Source: an uncultured Roseburia sp.
GTDB taxonomy: Bacteria > Bacillota > Clostridia > Lachnospirales > Lachnospiraceae
Assembly (NCBI GenBank): GCA_900542495.1
Contig: UQNW01000004.1
Coordinates: 1-64,000, forward strand
Direction: 5' to 3'
Length of the DNA: 64,000 bases
Positions 1 to 6,738 of the stretch are shown here, one piece after another; the first letter of the stretch is position 1; the number at the start of each line of letters is the position of its first letter. The position numbers were made by a program, and so were the translations under genes. The notes below the pieces were generated by a model that had not been told where the DNA came from, made no database searches, and was given only the letters and a program-made list of their open reading frames with translations.

Positions 1-60
<60 letters not shown>

Positions 61-227
61 AAAGTTTTAATCCAGCCAGAATATCTGGCTTTCTAAATCA
101 GAAACAAGTTCCTACCGGAATCTTGATTCAGGTTTTACTGTTTTTAAGGTTTGCTTTATTAAAAGCTGTTCGTTCATCTTTCGATGACTTGAATTATACT
201 CGCGAACTAAATCTTTTTCGTAACCCG

Positions 228-267
228 GAAGAAATCGAAGATTTCTTCTGAGCGAACTTTGTTCGCT
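228..267. repeat. two adjacent perfect hairpins in the rRNA leader
   Basis: GAAGAAATC / GATTTCTTC (228..236 and 240..248, loop GAA) and AGCGAAC / GTTCGCT (251..257 and 261..267, loop TTT) are perfect short inverted repeats in the transcribed leader. They may be processing structures or members of a dispersed palindromic repeat. Confidence 0.6.
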
Positions 268-344
268 TTAGAATCTTTCAAGGTTATTCACTGTTCAGTT
301 ATCAATGTTCATTGTTGTTTCCGCTTTGTTCAAGCGACTTATTT

Positions 345-373
345 GTTATACCACAGTTATTTTTATCTGTCAA
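345..373 (-). promoter_or_regulatory. rRNA operon promoter, proximal
   Basis: On the minus strand TTGACA (368..373) is followed after exactly 17 bases by TATAAC (345..350). It lies about 285 bases upstream of the 16S 5' end. The leader between them contains ACCTTGAAAGATT, loosely like a boxA antiterminator; that match is weak. Confidence 0.8.
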
Positions 374-457
374 TAACTTTTTCAAATTTATTTTTTTCAG
401 ATTTTTTCACAAATTGTTCTGATTTTCAAAACATTTATGTTCCGTGGACAGGACAGA

Positions 458-486
458 ATGTTACCATAGCATTTTCCTTTCGTCAA
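458..486 (-). promoter_or_regulatory. rRNA operon promoter, distal
   Basis: On the minus strand TTGACG (481..486), a 17-base spacer, then TAACAT (458..463). Together with the proximal site it forms the tandem promoter arrangement common upstream of Firmicutes rRNA operons. Confidence 0.65.
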
Positions 487-579
487 GTACTTTTTTTATA
501 TTTTTATTTTCTTTTATAAAAAGAGTCAAAGAAAAAGTTCCATCCGAAGATAGAACTTTTTGAAACACCCGAATATATG

Positions 580-1929
580 CTATTTTCTGCGATCGATTCC
601 GGTTCTTTTATAATACGCTGCTTTATCTGCATACATTCTCTTTTCAGATTCCTGCAGTAATGTATCTAATCCTGTCTGGTATTTTTCACGCCATATTTCT
701 CCCACTGCCATATTTACATTATTTTGTTTCATGCATTCTTTTAAAAGCCCAATGCGTTCCATCAATGCCGCATGTTCAATTCCTGCACATAGCGCAAGCA
801 GTTCATCTCCACCGATACGGAACAAACCATACTCTCCAAATGCTTTTTTCAGACTGTCGCAGGCACGAAGAATCAACTGATCCCCAGCCTCATGCCCCAT
901 TGAATCGTTCACACGTTTCAATCCTGTGATATCACAATAAACAACGCCTATGCTCTTTTCTGCGTCAATCTCATTGATATATTTTTCCATTGCGAAACGG
1001 TTTCCGAGTTTTGTAAGCTGATCTTTATAGCTCATATTCTCCAACTGGCTCATCAGATTCCTTCTTTTGATACATGACACCAGAAAATGTCCCATAATCT
1101 GAAGCATATTAGATGCATACTCCAATGATGGAGGCGGCGGATTATCCACACCGTAAAAAGCAATTACTTTCCCATCATCATACAAAGGAACAACCACAAG
1201 TGAATGAATGTTCTGACGCTTCAAATTCTCATATTGTAAAGGATCGCTTTCCCTGATTTCCTCAAGATCCTTAAAGACAATAAACTTTCCCTCCTGAAAC
1301 ATCCGATACCAATGCGCACAGATTTCCGGAGGAATATCCTGCAAATTTTCTTTTTCCCTCGAAATGCCTTCCGCAACCCACTCGTAGGTATTATCATCCC
1401 TGCCCCGCTCGTTGCGCTCAAAAATATAGGTTCTTTCCCCATTCAACGAGTTGCCCAGATATTCCAGAATAACTTCGATCGATTGCTCCGGCGTTGCCGT
1501 CTGAAGTGCAATGCGCAGACCTTCGTTGATCATAAATTCCATGTTCTGATATTTTTGGATTACGCCGTCCTGTGTGCGTTCTTCGCTGATATCCACACCA
1601 ATTTCAACACGATATTTTTTCCCATTGGCAGAGTCCTCGATCAGCGTATCCTTTAACATCAGATAACGGTCAATGATCGGATTATAGTAATGCCATTCTT
1701 CAAATTCGCCCACACTCAGCCTGTCATTGTTACACATACCACAAGGAATTAATGTTTTCTGTAATAATTCATAGCATTTTTTTCCTTTTGCTTCTTCAAG
1801 TGATCGTAAACCATATACCTGCAATATTTTCCGGTTCATGTATACAATCTCATGCGTTTCTATATCTGTGGCATACACATATTCATTCATATTTTCAAAA
1901 AACTGCCATATATCTTTTACTTCTTTCAT
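580..1929 (-). CDS. PAS-GAF-GGDEF sensor diguanylate cyclase
   Basis: 449 aa, predicted to make cyclic di-GMP from GTP. An N-terminal PAS region (about 10-120) carries three cysteines, C52 and the pair in PCGMC (63 and 66). A GAF-like region follows (about 135-285), then a C-terminal GGDEF domain (about 300-445). The signature is RIGGDELL and the metal-binding Asp lies in VYCDITGLK, so the enzyme is probably active. No RxxD inhibitory site is seen before the signature. No membrane segment, so cytosolic. The start has GGAAAGAG upstream. A paralogue with the same architecture and the same three cysteines lies at 61239..62603. The gene sits alone beside the rRNA leader. The input signal is unknown; the cysteines suggest a metal, Fe-S or redox ligand (inference). 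Confidence 0.88.
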   Translation of the reverse strand: MKEVKDIWQFFENMNEYVYATDIETHEIVYMNRKILQVYGLRSLEEAKGKKCYELLQKTLIPCGMCNNDRLSVGEFEEWHYYNPIIDRYLMLKDTLIEDSANGKKYRVEIGVDISEERTQDGVIQKYQNMEFMINEGLRIALQTATPEQSIEVILEYLGNSLNGERTYIFERNERGRDDNTYEWVAEGISREKENLQDIPPEICAHWYRMFQEGKFIVFKDLEEIRESDPLQYENLKRQNIHSLVVVPLYDDGKVIAFYGVDNPPPPSLEYASNMLQIMGHFLVSCIKRRNLMSQLENMSYKDQLTKLGNRFAMEKYINEIDAEKSIGVVYCDITGLKRVNDSMGHEAGDQLILRACDSLKKAFGEYGLFRIGGDELLALCAGIEHAALMERIGLLKECMKQNNVNMAVGEIWREKYQTGLDTLLQESEKRMYADKAAYYKRTGIDRRK

Positions 1930-1957
1930 CGCTTTCTCTTTCCTGTATTTGAAATGT

Positions 1958-2155
1958 CTAACCTCTTATTGTTTCATTTTCATATATTTTATAAAATGTA
2001 TTGATTCCATTCCAAATGTATTCGGATAACTGCTTTTCCTTATCTTTTTCCATCAAGAACCTTACAAAATTCATTTTATCTTCCTGTGTTCTTATGATCG
2101 TATCATCTTGTAATTTTAAAATTTTAGATAAATTCTGATCAAACGATTTCGTCAT
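1958..2155 (-). CDS. small hypothetical protein
   Basis: 65 aa, charged N-terminal half (KILKLQDDTIIRTQEDKM) and a C-terminal stretch with Trp and Tyr (YIWNGINTFYKIYENE). No family recognised, no signal peptide or membrane segment. There is no convincing Shine-Dalgarno before the ATG, so it may be a gene fragment. It lies at the inner edge of the degraded island, between the GGDEF gene and the DUF4411 gene. Confidence 0.35.
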   Translation of the reverse strand: MTKSFDQNLSKILKLQDDTIIRTQEDKMNFVRFLMEKDKEKQLSEYIWNGINTFYKIYENETIRG

Positions 2156-2228
2156 ATCATAGTTATTTTATTAAGATATACATGAAAAAAATGCCAACTA
2201 ATACTCCTGACCATGATTATGTAATTTT

Positions 2229-2744
2229 CTATATCTTAATTTCCAGCTTTCTCATCATATAATACATATCATGAGTCTTAACCCCAAATACCCTTGCCAC
2301 ATCTGGTATTTTAGCATTTTTATTCTGGGTTTTAGGACTTAATCCACTTGAAGGCTTCTCCACTGTTATGATTGTATAATCATTCACCGCTGCGGCTGCG
2401 ATCAGCCATGGATCTGCAATATAAACTGGTGCCCAGTTCTGTAATGCCTGCGGTTTATATAGACCACAATTCTGTACATACTGCAGAACTTCCTGATACT
2501 TGCTTATAATAGCAGGCTCAATATGGTTACAGATTACAAAACCTGTCTGTTTGTCTATCCAGGCAGATAATTCATCCTGACCTTTATCAATTTCATCTTT
2601 TACCATATCAAGCAAAATCATTCTTCCGGTATCCAGACGTTTCTCTAATTCCTTCCAATAGGTCGGCACTAAATCAAATGCATAATATTGTCTGTATGGT
2701 GTCATAAATGAATTGGAATCAATTAAAAATTTTTCTTCTACCAT
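2229..2744 (-). CDS. DUF4411 (PIN-like) protein, putative toxin
   Basis: 171 aa with a PIN-like pattern: an N-terminal acidic motif in FLIDSNSFM, a central EIDKG, and a C-terminal region with YIADPWLIAAAAVNDY and a later ITVEKPS. These placed acidic residues fit a metal-dependent RNase fold; family knowledge places DUF4411 in the PIN clan. Its ATG overlaps the last 7 bases of the upstream ImmA-like gene, indicating translational coupling. Such pairs are commonly treated as candidate toxin-antitoxin modules, the protease/HTH partner being the antitoxin. Catalysis has not been shown here. Both genes are intact, in contrast to the decayed genes around them. Confidence 0.75.
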   Translation of the reverse strand: MVEEKFLIDSNSFMTPYRQYYAFDLVPTYWKELEKRLDTGRMILLDMVKDEIDKGQDELSAWIDKQTGFVICNHIEPAIISKYQEVLQYVQNCGLYKPQALQNWAPVYIADPWLIAAAAVNDYTIITVEKPSSGLSPKTQNKNAKIPDVARVFGVKTHDMYYMMRKLEIKI

Positions 2745-3901
2745 TCCATACCTCCAAAATGCTGCGCAACCTCTGAAAATGTCTTGCGGCTAGTGTTGGT
2801 CAGACGATACGCCTCCGTATAAGAAGTTCTTCCCATACTAATACTCTCGCATAATGCTTTTACAAAGTTCCCATCTAAACGAGAACCCATTGTGTTGTAA
2901 TAGTTTCCTCCAGATTTTTCCCGATTCTCTTTCATCTGATTATAATTGTCGATTGCCGTCTGCACTATTTTATTGTATATATCCTTTGTTATCTTTTTGC
3001 AGTCTAATGCCTTCCTTGCAATCACACTTTCACCACATCGAAAATATCCTGCCAGTTCTGTAATAACCGCATAAATATCTTCTTCATCATCGTCCCATTT
3101 ACCCAGAAAAACAGATTTTGGCACAAGCAGCTCGCCTGCCACTGCATTGCACATGATTTCTACGGCACTCACACCATTTATGCGATTATGTCTGTCATTA
3201 TACAAATCGTCTACTCCAAGCCAAATGTGAGCAGCCTCATGTAATAGCGAAAACAAACGTGCTCCATTAGAATCTGCCGCATTGATAAAAACAAGAGGTG
3301 CCCATTCATCTACCATCGTAAATGCCCTGAACTCATTTATATCCAATGCCCTATGTGTATTCTTGCCTACGACACCATTCATCATCACAATAACGCCGCA
3401 TGTCTCCAACTGTCCTCTGATAAAACCAAATGCTTCTCTGGAATTTCTGCATTTCTCATACCATGTTGTGTCTAATTCCAAGTCTTTGCGGATTCTGTCC
3501 ACAATTGACTGAGCATCCCTGACATCCTTCATGCATCCCACTATCGGAAGTACCTCAAACCCTAGTTCCTGCCTGTAATCTTTCATCCAGTCCTGAATAT
3601 TTTCCATTTCGCGAACTGTATCTATTAGGTTACGGCTTGGATTTACAAGCTGAATACTGTCAACTGTCCGGTATTCCAACAGTTCCATCTGCTCTACAGG
3701 AGGTGTCTGTAGGAAGAAATACCCCAAAGGAATATTCGCTTTTTTACTAAAATCCTCTATCTGTTTAAAGGTAGGAGTCTTTGTGCCATTAAGCCACTGA
3801 ATAATATTGTTCATTAACGTATCGCCAAGTTTTTCTTTCTGTGTCTGACTTAACGCCCAACGTATTATTTCCGGCTGAATATTAACATTTACTGCTGGCA
3901 T
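2738..3901 (-). CDS. HTH plus ImmA/IrrE-type zinc metallopeptidase
   Basis: 387 aa. The N-terminal part (about 20-65) resembles an Xre-like helix-turn-helix, with IIQWLNGTKTPTFKQIEDF and then IPLGYFFL, a pattern common in this family. The M78 peptidase core carries LLHEAAHIWLG (HExxH) and a downstream helix EIMCNAVAGELLVP supplying the third ligand. The family cleaves or binds repressors and antitoxins. It is the first gene of a two-gene operon with the DUF4411 PIN-like protein. Start chosen at the ATG preceded by GGAGGCG. It could serve as antitoxin of that protein or as a repressor-cleaving protease left from a mobile element. Confidence 0.82.
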   Translation of the reverse strand: MPAVNVNIQPEIIRWALSQTQKEKLGDTLMNNIIQWLNGTKTPTFKQIEDFSKKANIPLGYFFLQTPPVEQMELLEYRTVDSIQLVNPSRNLIDTVREMENIQDWMKDYRQELGFEVLPIVGCMKDVRDAQSIVDRIRKDLELDTTWYEKCRNSREAFGFIRGQLETCGVIVMMNGVVGKNTHRALDINEFRAFTMVDEWAPLVFINAADSNGARLFSLLHEAAHIWLGVDDLYNDRHNRINGVSAVEIMCNAVAGELLVPKSVFLGKWDDDEEDIYAVITELAGYFRCGESVIARKALDCKKITKDIYNKIVQTAIDNYNQMKENREKSGGNYYNTMGSRLDGNFVKALCESISMGRTSYTEAYRLTNTSRKTFSEVAQHFGGMEW

Positions 3902-3981
3902 AAAATCGCCTCCTTCCCATCAATGCCATGGTATTATTATAACAGAAACTTTCTATCATTACACCTAAAAAATGCTGTTCT

Positions 3982-4287
3982 TCAAACAAATTTTCTAATT
4001 ATCCTTTTTCTCCCACTGCATTCTTTCTTGCTTTTCAATTTCGGGTCTGATTCAAGCACAGCTGAATCTATTCTTAATTTACCCGAGCCACACTTTTCCT
4101 TCATTTGCGCGGTTGGACAACCGTTCGTTTCCACCACTTTTAGTGGACAACGTGAGGTGAAAGACGAACCATTCACAGTAATGATAACCGCTTCGTTTTC
4201 TTCCTTGCACTGTCTTGAAATCTCGCTATTATGATTTCTTAAATCTGCTGATGGCCTGATTATCTTCTGCAGAAAAAAAATTGCCAC
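3982..4287 (-). pseudogene. Phd/YefM-type antitoxin remnant
   Basis: The first 40 or so residues (IIRPSADLRNHNSEISRQC then EENEAVIITVNG) match the N-terminal half of Phd/YefM antitoxins, which bind DNA and neutralise RelE/Doc-type toxins. After VNG the similarity stops and the reading frame continues into a Cys/Lys-rich tail unlike the family, so the gene seems broken by a deletion or fusion. The start would be GTG. No toxin gene is found beside it. About 450 bases from 3902 to 4352 hold nothing else that can be supported. Confidence 0.5.
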
Positions 4288-4333
4288 TCTGCAAACCTTT
4301 ATGTTGCCATTACATCAATCTGTGGCATTAAAA

Positions 4334-4380
4334 AGAGCCAATCAATCAAGTCCTAATTTAAGACTTGACTAATCGGCTCT
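4334..4380 (-). terminator. intrinsic terminator of the KTR gene
   Basis: On the minus strand AGAGCC and GGCTCT close an imperfect stem that includes AGTCAAGTC / GACTTGATT, followed by TTTTT (4329..4333 on the plus strand as A). The stem overlaps the stop codon of the gene at 4353. Confidence 0.7.
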
Positions 4381-4553
4381 ATCGTTATTAAACTTTCTCG
4401 TTTGCAGTGCTTGCATTTGCACGGCAAATTTTTAACCTCGGTATCTTTATTGATTGCCAAAAGGTGGCTTCCACACTTCGGACAAGGATACCAGATAAAT
4501 CTACTAGGATTCAATATATCACCCCTAGTGGTATTATATGATATTTTTTGCAT
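4353..4553 (-). CDS. cysteine-rich KTR-type protein
   Basis: 66 aa zinc-ribbon-like protein: YPCPKCGSH and then KNLPCKCKHCKRESLITI. The CPxC...CxxC layout and the sequence after KNLP fit the Cys_rich_KTR family, usually carried on conjugative transposons and integrative elements. Function unknown. Its presence here, with a strong terminator but no transfer genes, supports a mostly deleted mobile element. Confidence 0.7.
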   Translation of the reverse strand: MQKISYNTTRGDILNPSRFIWYPCPKCGSHLLAINKDTEVKNLPCKCKHCKRESLITIEPISQVLN

Positions 4554-4616
4554 ATTAGCAACATAAAATAAACATATGTTTGGCTTATAATTTATTATCT
4601 CTATTGCCTTTTACAC

Positions 4617-4853
4617 TCAATACCAAGAAACCATCTCTTCTTTTGGAAAATCACCTTTTTCACAAAAACTGATAATTTTAGATACTGCATGATGCATGTA
4701 CCGCTTATGCAAGTCATTATCTGCTGTCTGAACATCAATAATCTCTCCTGTTATCTTATTAATTTTTACAGTTCCAAAGTATTTTTTCTTTTCAGGGAAG
4801 TAGCTGTACACTACTTCTGAATCTGATTCTTCCAACAACTTTAAAAGCAGCAT
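4617..4853 (-). CDS. small protein, putative immunity partner
   Basis: 78 aa, acidic, with VVYSYFPEKKKYFGTVKI, a TGEI turn, and a C-terminal EEMVSWY. No domain is recognised by name. The ATG directly abuts the stop codon of the upstream phage minor-capsid remnant (stop at 4854), so the two were co-transcribed. In phage minor-capsid loci with a C-terminal effector domain, a gene in this place often encodes the cognate immunity or regulatory partner; that role is inferred from position only. Confidence 0.55.
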   Translation of the reverse strand: MLLLKLLEESDSEVVYSYFPEKKKYFGTVKINKITGEIIDVQTADNDLHKRYMHHAVSKIISFCEKGDFPKEEMVSWY

Positions 4854-5631
4854 TTAACCACCTATCCTTTCCAGAAATTCATCTAATTCTTTTTTATAGT
4901 TATATTTTTGTTCAGCCAGAGAATGCGCATCCTCATGCACCATATTGTACTTCTTCATGAGATTTAATTCAAGATTTTCATGTCTCAACATTGTGATATC
5001 ATGTGGTTTTATATTTTTTCCTTCTAAAATTCTTCGAAATGACTCAGACATATCATAATCCGGATCAAATTGTCTTTCTGTACCATCTGCAAATATATGT
5101 TTTTCCACAAATACATGTTCATATATATTCTTTGCAGCTTTTTCAGAAACCCCACCATTTTTAGATATCCGTTTTATTACATAATTACTTCTTCGATTTC
5201 TTATTTCTTCATAATAACTTATTGCATGTTTTTCCCTTTTTCTACCAAACGGATCTGTTTTATTTGAAAGTGCCCCGGCATTTTTCATATTAACAGCATT
5301 CTGATATGCCTTTGTAGATTTCAGAGTACTGCTTCCACTCTCTACTCTAAGTCGATTATCCCGTTCTTTCAACCCGGCAGCCTTTGAAAAGCTTTTGTAA
5401 TCTGCCATCTGTCCACGCAATTTATTCTGCAAATCCTGTGCATCGCCGCCGATACTTTTTGTTGTTTCGATTTCTCTCTTGGTGGCTCTGATCTGCCGCT
5501 CCATTTGACGCTGTTTCTGCGTGGATTCATAATAAGTATAGGTCTTTCCACCGATTGTCCTTTGATCCGGTCACTATTCCATATCCTGTTTCTTTGACAA
5601 AATCTGGATATGAACTATTCAACAATATTTC
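4854..5631 (-). pseudogene. phage minor capsid protein, 5' part deleted, C-terminal domain kept
   Basis: The open part (216 codons from the ATG at 5504) starts in the conserved tail of phage minor capsid proteins (MERQIRATKREIE). The frame continues upstream as TIGGKTYTYYESTQKQRQ, to an in-frame TGA near 5570. In another frame, 5566..5631 reads SYPDFVKETGYGIVTG, which also fits this family, so a stretch in between was deleted out of frame. The last 110 or so residues form a separate domain with HVFVEKHIF, FDPDYDMSESFRRI, then HDITMLRHENLE and EDAHSLAEQKYNY. This resembles His-rich C-terminal effector domains attached to phage head proteins. A small gene follows immediately. Confidence 0.65.
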
Positions 5632-5715
5632 TTAAATTTGTCATGACAAAATCCATGACAAAAAAGTGCATTTATTTGACAAATACAATATAATTTCAAC
5701 AAATATCCGAATCAT

Positions 5716-5773
5716 AAAAAATGCCTGAACCCCCAGAAAAATCAACTATTTTCTAAGATTTCAGGCATTTTTT
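5716..5773 (-). terminator. bidirectional terminator downstream of ssrA
   Basis: AAAAAATGCCTGAA (5716..5729) pairs with TTCAGGCATTTTTT (5760..5773), giving a T run on both strands. It terminates tmRNA on the minus strand. The stretch 5632..5715 is AT-rich, with CATGACAAAA twice and no gene. Confidence 0.85.
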
Positions 5774-5778
5774 GATAG

Positions 5779-6117
5779 TGGACCTGACGGGAATCGAACC
5801 CGTGTCCAAAAACCAATCCCCTGTCCTTCTACGAGCTTAGTTTATCCTTAGACATTCCCTCCAGCATCCAGGAACAAACAACCGAATGCTTTCAGTAGCT
5901 TCATGATACGCCCAACAGCTCAAAGCTTTGCTGATGTCGTTTCCTACATAGTCGAAGCCTGGGTCCCAAAGTGTAGGTGCTCTGGGTCAGACTGCTGCCA
6001 AATTAGGCAGCGTATGCTAAATTATCTTCAGCGTTTAATTTTAATTGTGGAATTTGACGCATCCCGTGCGACTCGCTTCTCCAGCTTCATGATCCCTGTC
6101 GAAACCATTACAAGCCC
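5779..6117 (-). ncRNA. ssrA: tmRNA (SsrA)
   Basis: tmRNA rescues stalled ribosomes together with SmpB. The 5' end GGGCTTG (6111..6117) pairs, with G-U wobbles, with CAGGTCC near the 3' end (5780..5786). The T-arm reads GGGTTCGATTCCCG. The CCA end is not encoded. The mRNA-like part encodes the degradation tag AEDNLAYAA followed by TAA (6003..6032, minus strand). GGTTTCGACAGGGATC near the 5' end is typical of tmRNA. The 3' end is a known integration hotspot, and the decayed island starts just beyond it. Confidence 0.97.
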
Positions 6118-6180
6118 ATATTTTCTAATTGTCGGATGCCTCCATACCGGGTGCTCCGTGAAACCGCGGACGGTTTCTCT

Positions 6181-6648
6181 CTAACCAAGGTTGCGGATTT
6201 TAAAATCACGCTCCGCCTCGCGGCGCATATCCTTCTTGGCGATATCCTGTCTCTTGTCGTAGAGTTTTTTACCTTTTGCAAGAGCGATCTGTACTTTCAC
6301 AAGGCTTCCCTTGAAATAAACTTCCACCGGAACAAGCGTATAGCCCTGCTCTGCAATCTTGCCGACAAGTTTGCGGATCTCTGACTTATGCATCAGAAGT
6401 TTCTTCGGTCTCAGTGGATCTTTATTGAAGATATTGCCCTTCTCATAGGGACTGATATGCATTCCGTATATGATCACTTCGCCCTTTTCAATGCGGACAA
6501 ATGCTTCTTTAATACTGCATTTTCCCATGCGCAGAGACTTTACCTCTGTGCCGTGAAGTTCCACTCCTGCCTCGTACTTTTCCTCCAGGAAATAATCATG
6601 GTGAGCCTTCTTATTATTCGCTATTAACTTAATTTCCTGCTTTGCCAT
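6181..6648 (-). CDS. smpB: SsrA-binding protein SmpB
   Basis: 155 aa, usual length. SmpB binds the tRNA-like part of tmRNA and brings it to stalled ribosomes. The OB-fold core contains YEAGVELHGTEVKSLRMGK and ISPYEKGN, and the basic C-terminal tail KGKKLYDKRQDIAKKDMRRE is the part that enters the mRNA channel. It lies directly upstream of ssrA, with only about 60 bases between, and downstream of rnr, the usual Firmicutes order secG-rnr-smpB-ssrA. AGGAGGTAAGAG precedes the ATG. Confidence 0.97.
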   Translation of the reverse strand: MAKQEIKLIANNKKAHHDYFLEEKYEAGVELHGTEVKSLRMGKCSIKEAFVRIEKGEVIIYGMHISPYEKGNIFNKDPLRPKKLLMHKSEIRKLVGKIAEQGYTLVPVEVYFKGSLVKVQIALAKGKKLYDKRQDIAKKDMRREAERDFKIRNLG

Positions 6649-6673
6649 GACTCTTACCTCCTGTTGCTGTTAC

Positions 6674-6702
6674 AGTATAACCCAGAAGTTTATCTTTCGC
6701 AA
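6674..6702 (-). promoter_or_regulatory. smpB promoter
   Basis: Minus strand TTGCGA (6697..6702), 17 bases, TATACT (6674..6679). The -35 element sits in the loop of a 15-bp hairpin (6678..6716) that follows the rnr stop codon, so end of rnr transcription and start of smpB transcription share the same bases. Confidence 0.6.
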
Positions 6703-6738
6703 TAAACTTCTGGTTAAAAATACAATTTTTATAAAAAT

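Noticed and set aside
193..198. TATAAT on the minus strand in the rRNA leader
   Set aside because: No -35 element at 15-19 bases; lies inside the transcribed leader.
3923..4234. Plus-strand frame opposite the antitoxin remnant
   Set aside because: It is a shadow of the minus-strand frame; Phe/Ser-rich sequence without any domain pattern or ribosome binding site.
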